From assembly GCA_916613615.1 (NCBI GenBank), contig OU744729.1, positions 66,326,790 through 66,390,789 on the forward strand: 64,000 nucleotides of DNA. The letters are read 5' to 3'. A program made the translations under genes and the position numbers. The notes beneath the pieces were generated by a model. It was not told where the DNA came from. It worked only from the letters and a program-made list of their open reading frames with translations, and searched no databases. This DNA is from Steromphala cineraria (taxonomy: Eukaryota; Mollusca; Gastropoda; Trochida; Trochidae). Shown here piece by piece: positions 50,891 through 62,193 of this stretch (positions are counted from its first letter, which is position 1; each line of letters starts with the position of its first letter).

Positions 50891-51678
50891 TTTCACCAAA
50901 AACGTGACTTTCAAAATTTTGATTAAAAATGGGCAGAAACTGTTCGTAAAGGTGTAGCGAGCATGTAGAGATGTGCACATATTGATTTCTAAGACCTTTT
51001 ATTTTGATGTATAATGAAAAATCTGAATTCATGTTATACAGATATAGGCTTTGCATTTTTCACTAAAAACATGACTTTCAAATTTTGATTAAAAATGGGC
51101 AGAAACTGTTTGTAAAGGTGTAGCGAGCATGTAGAGATGTGCACAAATTGATTTCTAAGACCTTTTATTTTGACGTATATTGAAAATTATGTATTCAGGT
51201 TATACAGATATAGGCTTTGCATTTTTCATCAAAAACATGACTTTCAATATTTTGATTGAAAATGGGCAGAAACTGTTCTTAAAGGTGTAGCGAGCATGTA
51301 GAGATGCGCACAAATTGATTTCTAAGACCTTTTATTTAGACGTATATTGAAAAATCTGAATTCAGGTTATACAGATAGGGAACGGGCTTAAACGGCGAAG
51401 AACCAAAATGGCGAAAGGCGGAAACGGCGAAAGATTGGCGGAAACGGCGAAGGAATATCGGGCGAAAACGGCTATGAATTTTATATAGTGAAATAAAGTA
51501 TAAAAGTATTATTTAGTTTGTTTTTATTTACGTTTTAATCCTTAGATGTGATTTAATGTGACTTTTACAGTATGGTTTAACCGTGTAGTGAAGTTGCCGA
51601 CAGTGTTATGATTAAAACAACACTGTTCGCTTGGATGTTATCACAAGAAAATGGATGAACTCAAACTCCGGCTTAATG

Positions 51679-52151
51679 ACAGACAGACAGACAGATTTTT
51701 TATTTAAGTCTCGCCTCAACATGGTACACACATATAATAAATGCATAAGATAATATCACAGTAAAACGTTGAGCCATTCCATAAGGAATTATGAGAGACT
51801 AATATTTCGTAAAATATACACAAAAGTAAAAAGTAAATAAATATTTACGATATTTACCTCCTAAGGCTAAAGCATGACTCCATCTAAAATATGACAAGTA
51901 ACTCGATTACGATCAAGATTACAAAGACGTCTAAAAAACCTCGACACACTCTTCCATTGATTTACAACTGTAGGAGACCAGCCCATATCCCTGATAACAG
52001 CATTATTGGGGGCAAACTTACGCAAGCCAAGGAAAAAACGCATAGCACGATTATGAACAGCATTTATACATGAAAAACTATACGTACCCCATATTGCCGA
52101 ACCAATGTGTAAGTGGATGATCTCAAACTTAATTAGGAAACTCAATGTCAA
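51679..52151 (-). pseudogene. LINE fragment inside the TIR element, copy 1
   Basis: On the minus strand, a 94-codon frame (51867-52151) contains GSAIWGTYSFSCINAVHN and RAMRFFLGLRKFAPNNAVIR. This corresponds to the YSASIWG...AGRFFLGVRKN block of the LINE at 37168-38199 (its residues ~66-105). The frame ends soon after, without the C-terminal knuckle. It is followed by a 3' UTR that aligns with 33560-33740 and by a GACA tail (51679-51694). The copy is therefore 5'-truncated and internally deleted. Lack of RT motifs rules out activity. Confidence 0.75.
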
Positions 52152-52219
52152 GTCGGTTTTATTTCAAAACGAGGCTTATAAAATAAGAAATTTAGCCAGA
52201 TTAGAGGTCACTCACCACC

Positions 52220-52342
52220 GTGGCTTTCCCTTGTACGGTGTGTAAGAAGACAGTTCGTAGAAATCAGCATGCGGTTAGTTGTGATACATGTGAAAATTGG
52301 ACCCATAGAACATGTGGAACAGATCTTGCAGCCGAGAGATAA
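52220..52342 (+). pseudogene. PHD-finger-like fragment, copy 1 (GTG instead of ATG)
   Basis: Forty codons with the same content as the copy at 61900 except that the first codon is GTG. Contains CTVCKK...SCDTCENWTHRTCGT, a C-x2-C...C-x2-C-x4-H-x2-C spacing with the W two residues before the histidine, as in the first half of PHD fingers. The second half of the domain is absent and the frame ends at TAA. Confidence 0.5.
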
Positions 52343-52839
52343 ATAAATGTGTGTAAAGAAAATCATGAATGACAACATTGTTTTATGTTATTTATCTATT
52401 GACAAATAGTATAGACGTTTTCGCCAGATAGTTTAGACGTTTTCGCCAATTTTCGCCGTTTTCGCCAGATATTCCTTCGCCGTTTTGGTTCTTCGCCGTT
52501 TTAGCCAGCACCCTACAGATATAGGCTTTGCAATTTCATCAAAAACATGACTTTCAATATTTTGATTGAAAATGGGCAGAAACTGTTCTTTAAGGTGTAC
52601 CAAGCATGTAGAGATTTGCAAAAACTGATTTTTAAGACCTTTTATTTTCACTTAAAATGACCAGTGTTAATTGAACAAGGGAGAGAACCCTACACAGACA
52701 TCCACTGCATTTTCTACCAAAAACATGACTTTCAAAATTTTGATTAAAAATGGGCAGAAACTGTTCGTAAAGGTGTAGCGAGCATGTAGAGATGCGCACA
52801 AATTGATTTCTAAGACCTTTTATTTTGACGTATATTGAA

Positions 52840-55550
52840 AAATCTTAATTCAGGTTATACAGATAAAGGCTTTGCATTTTTCATCAAAAACATGACTTTC
52901 AATATTTTGATTGAAAATGGGCAGAAACTGTTCTTTAAGGTGTACCAAGCATGTAGAGATTTGCAAAAACTGATTTTTAAGTCCTTTTATTTTCACTTAA
53001 AATGACCAGTGTTAATTGAACAAGGGAGAGAACCCTACACAGACATCCACTGCATTTTCTACCAAAAACATGACTTTCAAAATTTTGATTAAAAATGGGC
53101 AGAAACTGTTTGTAAAGGTGTAGCGAGCATGTAGAGATGCGCACAAATTGATTTCTAAGACCTTTTATTTTGACGTATATTGAAAAATCTGAATTCATGT
53201 TATACAGATATAGGCTTTGCATTTTTCACCAAAAACATGACTTTTAAAATTTTGATTAAAAATGGGCAGAAACTGTTCGTAAAGGTGTAGGGAGCATGTA
53301 GAGATGCGCACAAATTGATTTCTAAGACCTTTTATTTTGACGTATATTGAAAAATCTGAATTCATGTTATACAGATATAGGCTTTGCATTTTTCACCAAA
53401 AACATGACTTTCAATATTTTGATTGAAAATGGGCAGAAACTGTTCTTAAAGGTGTACCAAGCATGTAGAGATTTGCAAAAACTGAATTTTAAGACCTTCT
53501 ATTTTCGCTTAAAATGACCAGTGTTAATTGAACAAGGGAGAGAACCCTACACAGACATCCACTGCATTTTCTACCAAAAACATGACTTTCAAAATTTTGA
53601 TTAAAAATGGGCAGAAACTGTTCGTAAAGGTGTAGCGAGCATGTAGAGATGCGCACAAATTGATTTCTAAGACCTTTTATTTTGACGTATATTGAAAAAT
53701 CTGAATTTAGGTTATACAGATATAGGCTTTGCATTTTTCATCAAAAACATGACTTTCAATATTTTGATTGAAAATGGGCAGAAACTGTTCTTTAAGATGT
53801 ACCAAGCATGTAGAGATTTGCAAAAACAGATTTTTAAGTCCTTTTATTTTCACTTAAAATGACCAGTGTTAATTGAACAAGGGAGAGAACCCTACACAGA
53901 CATCCACTGCATTTTCTACCAAAAACATGACTTTCAAAATTTTGATTAAAAATGGGTAGAAACTGTTCGTAAAGGTGTAGCGAGCATGTAGAGATGCGCA
54001 AAAATTGATTTCTAAGACCTTTTATTTTGACGTATATTGAAAAATCTGAATTCAGGTTATACAGATATAGGCTTTGCATTTTTCACCAAAAACGTGACAT
54101 TCAAAATTTTGATTAAAAATGGGCAGAAACTGTTCGTAAAGGTGTAGCGAGCATGTAGAGATGCGCACAAATTGATTTCTAAGACCTTTTATTTTGACGT
54201 ATATTGAAAAATCTTAATTCAGGTTATACAGATAAAGGCTTTGCATTTTTCATCAAAAACATGACTTTCAATATTTTGATTGAAAATGGGCAGAAACTGT
54301 TCATTAAGGTGTACCAAGCATGTAGAGATTTGCAAAAACTGATTTTTAAGTCCTTTTATTTTCACTTAAAATGACCAGTGTTAATTGAACAAGGGAGAGA
54401 ACCCTACACAGACATCCACTGCATTTTCTACCAAAAACATGACTTTCAAAATTTTGATTAAAAATGGGCAGAAACTGTTCGTAAAGGTGTAGCGAGCATG
54501 TAGAGATGCGCACAAATTGATTTCTAAGACCTTTTATTTTGACGTATATTGAAAAATCTGAATTCATGTTATACAGATATAGGCTTTGCATTTTTCACCA
54601 AAAACATGACTTTTAAAATTTTGATTAAAAATGGGCAGAAACTGTCCGTAAAGGTGTAGGGAGCATGTAGAGATGCGCACAAATTGATTTCTAAGACCTT
54701 TTATTTTGACGTATATTGAAAAATCTGAATTCATGTTATACAGATATAGGCTTTGCATTTTTCACCAAAAACATGACTTTCAATATTTTGATTGAAAATG
54801 GGCAGAAACTGTTCTTAAAGGTGTACCAAGCATGTAGAGATTTGCAAAAACTGAATTTTAAGACCTTCTATTTTCGCTTAAAATGACCAGTGTTAATTGA
54901 ACAAGGGAGAGAACCCTACACAGACATCCACTGCATTTTCTACCAAAAACATGACTTTCAAAATTTTGATTAAAAATGGGCAGAAAGTGTTCGTAAAGGT
55001 GTAGCGAGCATGTAGAGATGCGCACAAATTGATTTCTAAGACCTTTTATTTTGACGTATATTGAAAAATCTGAATTTAGGTTATACAGATATAGGCTTTG
55101 CATTTTTCATCAAAAACATGACTTTCAATATTTTGATTGAAAATGGGCAGAAACTGTTCTTTAAGATGTACCAAGCATGTAGAGATTTGCAAAAACAGAT
55201 TTTTAAGTCCTTTTATTTTCACTTAAAATGACCAGTGTTAATTGAACAAGGGAGAGAACCCTACACAGACATCCACTGCATTTTCTACCAAAAACATGAC
55301 TTTCAAAATTTTGATTAAAAATGGGTAGAAACTGTTCGTAAAGGTGTAGCGAGCATGTAGAGATGCGCAAAAATTGATTTCTAAGACCTTTTATTTTGAC
55401 GTATATTGAAAAATCTGAATTCAGGTTATACAGATATAGGCTTTGCATTTTTCACCAAAAACGTGACATTCAAAATTTTGATTAAAAATGGGCAGAAACT
55501 GTTCGTAAAGGTGTAGCGAGCATGTAGAGATGCGCACAAATTGATTTCTA
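52840..55550 (-). repeat. Tandem duplication, period 1369 bp
   Basis: Two copies of a 512+345+512 HOR set. Shared rare variants 1369 bp apart: AATCTTAATTCAGG with AGATAAAGGC (about 52842 and 54211), GTGTAGGGAGCATG (about 53286 and 54655), TATTTTCGCTTAAAATG (about 53502 and 54871), AAAAACAGATTTTTAAG (about 53823 and 55192), and AACGTGACATTC (about 54091 and 55460). Confidence 0.85.
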
Positions 55551-55587
55551 AGATCTTTTATTTTGACGTATATTGAAAAATCTGAAT

Positions 55588-57300
55588 TCAGGTTATACAG
55601 ATATAGGCTTTGCATTTTTCACCAAAAACATGACTTTCAAAATTTTGATTAAAAATGGGCAGAAACTGTTCGTAAAGGTGTAGCGAGCATGTAGAGATGT
55701 GCACAAATTGATTTCTAAGACCTTTTATTTTGATGTATATTGAAAAATCTGAATTCATGTTATACAGATATAGGCTTTGCATTTTTCACCAAAAACATGA
55801 CTTTCAAAATTTTGATTAAAAATGGGCAGAAACTGTTCTTTAAGGTGTAGCGAGCATGTAGAGATGTGCACAAATTGATTTCTAAGACCTTTTATTTTGA
55901 TGTATATTGAAAAATCTGAATTCATGTTATACAGATATAGGCTTTGCATTTTTCACCAAAAACATGACTTTCAAAATTTTGATTAAAAATGGGCAGAAAC
56001 TGTTTGTAAAGGTGTAGCGAGCATGTAGAGATGTGCACAAATTGATTTCTAAGACCTTTTATTTTGATGTATATTGAAAAATCTGAATTCATGTTATACA
56101 GATATAGGCTTTGCATTTTTCATCAAAAACATGACTTTCAATATTTTGATTGAAAATGGGCAGAAACTGTTCTTAAAGGTGTACCAAGCATGTAGAGATT
56201 TGCAAAAACTGATTTTCAAGACCTTCTATTTTCACTTAAAATGACCAGTGTTAATTGAACAAGGGAGAGAACCCTACACAGACATCCACTGCATTTTCTA
56301 CCAAAAACATGACTTTCAAAATTTTGATTAAAAATGGGCAGAAACTGTTCGTAAAGGTGTAGCGAGCATGTAGAGATGCGCACAAATTGATTTCTAAGAC
56401 CTTTTATTTTGACTTATATTGAAAAATCTGAATTCAGGTTATACAGATATAGGCTTTGCATTTTTCACCAAAAACATGACTTTCAAAATTTTGATTAAAA
56501 ATGGGCAGAAACTGTTCGTAAAGGTGTAGCGAGCATGTAGAGATGTGCACAAATTGATTTCTAAGACCTTTTATTTTGATGTATATTGAAAACCTGAATT
56601 CATGTTATACAGATATAGGCTTTGCATTTTTCACCAAAAACATGACTTTCAAAATTTTGATTAAAAATGGGCAGAAACTGTTCTTTAAGGTGTAGCGAGC
56701 ATGTAGAGATGTGCACAAATTGATTTCTAAGACCTTTTATTTTGATGTATATTGAAAAATCTGAATTCATGTTATACAGATATAGGCTTTGCATTTTTCA
56801 CCAAAAACATGACTTTCAAAATTTTGATTAAAAATGGGCAGAAACTGTTTGTAAAGGTGTAGCGAGCATGTAGAGATGTGCACAAATTGATTTCTAAGAC
56901 CATTTATTTTGATGTATATTGAAAAATCTGAATTCATGTTATACAGATATAGGCTTTGCATTTTTCATCAAAAACATGACTTTCAATATTTTGATTGAAA
57001 ATGGGCAGAAACTGTTCTTAAAGGTGTACCAAGCATGTAGAGATTTGCAAAAACTGATTTTCAAGACCTTCTATTTTCACTTAAAATGACCAGTGTTAAT
57101 TGAACAAGGGAGAGAACCCTACACAGACATCCACTGCATTTTCTACCAAAAACATGACTTTCAAAATTTTGATTAAAAATGGGCAGAAACTGTTCGTAAA
57201 GGTGTAGCGAGCATGTAGAGATGCGCACAAATTGATTTCTAAGACCTTTTATTTTGACGTATATTGAAAAATCTGAATTCAGGTTATACAGATATAGGCT
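55588..57300 (-). repeat. Tandem duplication, period 845-846 bp
   Basis: Two copies of a B plus four A block. Shared markers are the monomer with TTCTTTAAGGTGTAGCGAGC (about 55838 and 56683), the next with CTGTTTGTAAAGG (about 56001 and 56846), and TGATTTTCAAGACC at the B boundary (about 56210 and 57055). A one-base loss in TTGAAAACCTGAATTC near 56587 explains 845 versus 846. Confidence 0.8.
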
Positions 57301-59685
57301 TTGCATTTTTCATCAAAAACATGACTTTCAATATTTTGATTGAAAATGGGCAGAAACTGTTCTTTAAGATGTACCAAGCATGTAGAGATTTGCAAAAACT
57401 GATTTTTAAGTCCTTTTATTTTCACTTAAAATGACCAGTGTTAATTGAACAAGGGAGAGAACCCTACACAGACATCCACTGCATTTTCTACCAAAAACAT
57501 GACTTTCAAAATTTTGATTAAAAATGGGCAGAAACTGTTCGTAAAGGTGTAGCGAGCATGTAGAGATGCGCACAAATTGATTTCTAAGACCTTTTATTTT
57601 GATGTATATTGAAAAATCTGAATTCAGGTTATACAGATATAGGCTTTGCATTTTTCACCAAAAACATGACTTTCAAAATTTTTATTAAAAATGGGCAGAA
57701 ACTGTTTGTAAAGGTGTAGCGAGCATGTAGAGATGCGCACAAATTGATTTCTAAGACCTTTTATTTTGACGTATATTGAAAAATCTGAATTCAGGTTATA
57801 CAGATATAGGCTTTGCATTTTTCACCAAAAACATGAATTTCAAAATTTTGATTAAAAATGGGCAGAAACTGTTCGTAAAGGTGTACCAAGCATGTAGAGA
57901 TTTGCAAAAACTGATTTTTAAGACCTTTTATTTTCACTTAAAATGACCAGTGTTAATTGAACAAGGGAGAGAACCCTACACAGACATCCACTGCATTTTC
58001 TACCAAAAACATGACTTTCAAAATTTTGATTAAAAATGGGCAGAAACTGTTCGTAAAGGTGTAGCGAGCATGTAGAGATGTGCACAAATTGATTTCTAAG
58101 ACCTTTTATATTGACGGATATTGAAAAATCTTAATTCAGGTTATACAGATATAGGCTTTACATTTTTCTTCAAAAACATGACTTTCAATATTTTGATTGA
58201 AAATGGGCAGAAACTGTTCTTAAAGGTGTACCAAGCATGTAGAGATTTGCAAAAACTGATTTTAAGACCTTCTATTTTCACTTAAAATGACCAGTGTTAA
58301 TTGAACAAGGGAGAGAACCCTACACAGACATCCACTGCATTTTCTACCAAAAAAATGACTTTCAAAATTTTGATTAAAAATGGGCAGAAACTGTTCGTAA
58401 AGGTGTAGCGAGCATGTAGAGATGCGCACAAATTGATTTCTAAGACCTTTTATTTTGACGTATATTGAAAAATCTGAATTCAGGTTATACAGATATAGGC
58501 TTTGCATTTTTCACCAAAAACATGACTTTCAATATTTTGATTGAAAATGGGCAGAAACTGTTCTTAAAGGTGTACCAAGCATGTAGAGATTTGCAAAAAC
58601 TGAATTTTAAGACCTTTTATTTTCGCTTAAAATGACCAGTGTTAATTGAACAAGGGAGAGAACCCTACACAGACATCCACTGCATTTTCTACCAAAAACA
58701 TGACTTTCAAAATTTTGATTAAAAATGGGCAGAAACTGTTCGTAAAGGTGTAGTGAGCATGTAGAGATGCGCACAAATTGATTTCTAAGACCTTTTATTT
58801 TGACGTATATTGAAAAATCTGAATTCAGGTTATACAGATATAGGCTTTGCATTTTTCATCAAAAACATGACTTTCAATATTTTGATTGAAAATGGGCAGA
58901 AACTGTTCTTTAAGATGTACCAAGCATGTAGAGATTTGCAAAAACAGATTTTTAAGTCCTTTTATTTTCACTTAAAATGACCAGTGTTAATTGAAGAAGG
59001 GAGAGAACCCTACACAGACATCCACTGCATTTTCTACCAAAAACATGACTTTCAAAATTTTGATTAAAAATGGGCAGAAACTGTTCGTAAAGGTGTAGCG
59101 AGCATGTAGAGATGCGCAAAAATTGATTTCTAAGACCTTTTATTTTGACGTATATTGAAAATCTGAATTCAGGTTATACAGATATAGGCTTTGCATTTTT
59201 CACCAAAAACGTGACTTTCAAAATTTTGATTAAAAATGGGCAGAAACTGTTCGTAAAGGTGTAGCAAGCATGTAGAGATGCGCACAAATTGATTTCTAAG
59301 ACCTTTTATTTTGATGTATATTGAAAAATCTGAATTCAGGTTATACAGATATAGGCTTTGCATTTTTCACCAAAAACATGACTTTCAAAATTTTGATTAA
59401 AAATGGGCAGAAACTGTTCGTAAAGGTGTAGCGAGCATGTAGAGATGTGCACAAATTGATTTCTAAGACCTTTTATTTTGATGTATATTGAAAAATCTGA
59501 ATTCATGTTATACAGATATAGGCTTTGCATTTTTCACCAAAAACATGACTTTCAAAATTTTGATTAAAAATGGGCAGAAACTGTTCGTAAAGGTGTAGAG
59601 AGCATGTAGAGATGTGCACAAATTGATTTCTAAGACCTTTTATTTTGACGTATATTGAAAAATATGTATTCAGGTTTTACAGATA

Positions 59686-59690
59686 TACTG
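59686..59690. other. Five-base insertion at the TACAGATA site
   Basis: One A monomer reads ACAGATA-TACTG-TAGGC, where all others read ACAGATA-TAGGC. The extra TACTG falls exactly where the TIR elements insert in other monomers. TAC could be the remains of a duplicated TACAGATA, as in a transposon excision footprint; a random insertion is equally possible from this alone. Confidence 0.4.
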
Positions 59691-60599
59691 TAGGCTTTGC
59701 ATTTTTCATCAAAAACATGACTTTCAATATTTTGATTGAAAATGGGCAGAAACTGTTCTTAAAGGTGTACCAAGCATGTAGAGATTTGCAAAAACTGATT
59801 TTAAGACCTTCTATTTTCACTTAAAATGACCAGTGTTAATTGAACAAGGGAGAGAACCCTACACAGACATCCACTGCATTTTCTACCAAAAAAATGACTT
59901 TCAAAATTTTGATTAAAAATGGGCAGAAACTGTTCGTAAAGGTGTAGCGAGCATGTAGAGATGCGCACAAATTGATTTCTAAGACCTTTTATTTTGACGT
60001 ATATTGAAAAATCTGAATTCAGGTTATACAGATATAGGCTTTGCATTTTTCACCAAAAACATGACTTTCAAATTTTTTATTAAAAATGGGCAGAAACTGT
60101 TCGTAAAGGTGTGGCGAGCATGTAGAGATGCGCACAAATTGATTTCTAAGACCTTTTATTTTGATGTATATTGAAAAATCTGAATTCATGTTATACAGAT
60201 ATAGGCTTTGCATTTTTCACCAAAAACATGACTTTCAAAATTTTGATTAAAAATGGGCAGAAACTGTTCGTAAAGGTGTAGCGAGCATGTAGAGATGCGC
60301 ACAAATTTATTTCTAAGACCTTTTATTTTGACGTATATTGAAAAATCTGAATTCAGGTTATACAGATATAGGCTTTGCATTTTTCACCAAAAACATGACT
60401 TTCAAAATTTTGATTAAAAATGGGCAGAAACTGTTCGTAAAGGTGTAGCGAGCATGTAGAGATGCGCACAAATTGATTTCTAAGACCTTTTATTTTGACG
60501 TATATTGAAAAATCTGAATTCAGGTTATACAGATATAGGCTTTACATTTTTCATCAAAAACATGACTTTCAATATTTTGATTGAAAATGGGCAGAAACT

Positions 60600-61057
60600 G
60601 TTCTTTAAGATGTACCAAGCATGTAGAGATTTGCAAAAACTGATTTTTAAGTCCTTTTATTTTCACTTAAAATGACCAGTGTTAATTGAACAAGGGAGAG
60701 AACCCTACACAGACATCCACTGCATTTTCTACCAAAAACATGACTTTCAAAATTTTGATTAAAAATAGGCAGAAACTGTTCTTAAAGGTGTACCAAGCAT
60801 GTAGAGATTTGCAAAAACTGATTTTTAAGACCTTCTATTTTCACTTAAAATGACCAGTGTTAATTGAATAAGGGAGAGAACCCTACACAGACATCCACTG
60901 CATTTTCTACCAAAAACATGACTTTCAAAATTTTGATTAAAAATGGGCAGAAACTTTTTTAAAGGTGTAACGAGCATGTAGGGATGCGCACAAATTGATT
61001 TCTAAGACCTTTTATTTAGACGTATATTGAAAAATCTGAGTTCAGGTTATACAGATA
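60600..61057 (-). repeat. B-B exception next to the second element
   Basis: B-specific 3' blocks follow each other 178 bp apart (60647 and 60825), the only clear violation of the B-then-A order in the window. The second is a hybrid: it begins as an A' monomer (GCATTTTCTACC, TTGATTAAAAATAGGC) and switches to B sequence at TTCTTAAAGGTGTACCAAGC. Confidence 0.8.
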
Positions 61058-61358
61058 GGGAACGGGCTTAAACGGCGAAGAACCAAAATGGCGATAGGCG
61101 GAAACGGCGAAAGATTGGCGGAAACGGCGAAGGAATATCGGGCGAAAACGGCTATGAATTTTATATAGTGAAATAAAGTATAAAAGTATTATTTAGTTTG
61201 TTTTTATTTACGTTTTAATCCTTAGATGTGATTTAATGTGACTTTTACAGTATGGTTTAACCGTGTAGTGAAGTTGCCGACAGTGTTATGATTAAAACAA
61301 CACTGTTCGCTTGGATGTTATCACAAGAAAATGGATGAACTCAAACTCCGGCTTAATG

Positions 61359-61831
61359 ACAGACAGACAGACAGATTTTTTATTTAAGTCTCGCCTCAAC
61401 ATGGTACACACATATAATAAATGCATAAGATAATATCACAGTAAAACGTTGAGCCATTCCATAAGGAATTATGAGAGACTAATATTTCGTAAAATATACA
61501 CAAAAGTAAAAAGTAAATAAATATTTACGATATTTACCTCCTAAGGCTAAAGCATGACTCCATCTAAAATATGACAAGTAACTCGATTACGATCAAGATT
61601 ACAAAGACGTCTAAAAAACATCGACACACTCTTCCATTGATTTACAACTGTAGGAGACCAGCCCATATCCCCGATAACAGCATTATTGGGGGCAAACTTA
61701 CGCAAGCCAAGGAAAAAACGCATAGCACGATTATGAACAGCATTTATACATGAAAAACTATACGTACCCCATATTGTCGAACCAATGTGTAAGTGGATGA
61801 TCTCAAACTTAATTAGGAAACTCAATGTCAA
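61359..61831 (-). pseudogene. LINE fragment inside the TIR element, copy 2
   Basis: Same fragment as in copy 1: 94-codon minus-strand frame (61547-61831) with three residue changes (GSTIWG for GSAIWG, IGDMG for IRDMG, SVSMFF for SVSRFF), followed by the 3' UTR and a GACA tail at 61359-61374. It lacks the RT domain and the C-terminal knuckle. Confidence 0.75.
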
Positions 61832-61899
61832 GTCGGTTTTATTTCAAAACGAGCCTTATAAAATAAGAAATTTAGCCAGATTAGACGTCACTCACCACC

Positions 61900-62022
61900 A
61901 TGGCTTTCCCTTGTACGGTGTGTAAGAAGACAGTTCGTAGAAATCAGCATGCGGTTAGTTGTGATACATGTGAAAATTGGACCCATAGAACATGTGGAAC
62001 AGATCTTGCAGCCGAGAGATAA
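61900..62022 (+). CDS. Small ORF with half PHD finger inside the TIR element, copy 2
   Basis: Forty codons from ATG to TAA. The ATG context is CACCACCATGG, a good eukaryotic initiation context (A at -3, G at +4). Residues 5-32 contain two CxxC pairs (C5/C8 and C21/C24), then W27-x-H29 and C32. This fits the first half of a PHD zinc finger, a domain that normally binds histone tails, but the last Cys pair is missing. PHD fingers are known in first ORFs of some invertebrate transposable elements, so this may be captured or residual element coding sequence. Expression and function are not supported by anything else in the sequence; it may be a relic. Confidence 0.4.
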   Translation: MAFPCTVCKKTVRRNQHAVSCDTCENWTHRTCGTDLAAER

Positions 62023-62193
62023 ATAAATGTGTGTAAAGAAAATCATGAATGACAACATTGTTTTATGTTATTTATCTATTGAAAAATAGTATAGACGTTT
62101 TCGCCAGATAGTTTAGACGTTTTCGCCAATTTTCGCCGTTTTCGCCAGATATTCCTTCGCCGTTTTGGTTCTTCGCCATTTTAGCCAGCACCC

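Larger units (their letters stand above)
43347..51377 (-). repeat. A/B satellite array, second inverted block (8.0 kb)
   Basis: Same monomers and orientation as 3661-29434. B positions are 43610, then every 345 bp to 46715, then 47227, 47572, 47917, 48429, 48774, 49620, 49965 and 50310, followed by A monomers to the element insertion at 51378. Local variants such as ATACATGACTTTC (for AAACATG), AGATAAAGGC and AAGCTTGTAGAG are frequent here and rare or absent left of the island. Confidence 0.95.
51378..52513. mobile_element. 1136-bp TIR element inserted in satellite, copy 1
   Basis: The ends are GGGAACGGGCTTAAACGGCG and, on the minus strand, GGGTGCTGGCTAAAACGGCG, both continuing into GAAGAACCAAAAYGGCGAA. 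Both termini contain several GGCGAAAACG-like subterminal repeats (51390-51475 and 52415-52510). It is flanked by the 8-bp direct repeat TACAGATA (51370-51377 and 52514-52521), a single sequence in intact satellite, so this is a genuine insertion with an 8-bp target-site duplication. Inside are a minus-strand LINE fragment (51679-52151) and a plus-strand PHD-like fragment (52220-52342). No transposase is present. An 8-bp duplication fits hAT, P or Merlin among others; the termini do not decide between them. Confidence 0.85.
52514..61057 (-). repeat. A/B satellite array between the two TIR elements (8.5 kb)
   Basis: Same monomers and orientation. B spacings include 345, 512, 846, 849 and 1012 bp. 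It begins with the TACAGATA target duplication and a shortened monomer start, GCAATTTCATC (for GCATTTTTCATC), a change also present right of the second element (62209-62219). This stretch contains the 1369- and 845-bp tandem duplications and one B-B exception. Confidence 0.95.
61058..62193. mobile_element. 1136-bp TIR element, copy 2
   Basis: Same length as copy 1 with no indels; I count nine base differences (about 99.2% identity). It is flanked by TACAGATA at 61050-61057 and 62194-62201. It sits in the same base position of the monomer as copy 1, and the satellite to the right shares the rare GCAATTTCATC variant with copy 1. Copy 2 therefore arose by duplication of a satellite segment already carrying the element. 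The contents are the same LINE and PHD-like fragments, and the distance between the copies is exactly 9680 bp. Confidence 0.85.

Noticed and set aside
51891..52073. 60-codon plus-strand frame inside the TIR element
   Set aside because: Antisense shadow of the LINE fragment; its copy at 61571-61753 persists only because the DNA is duplicated.
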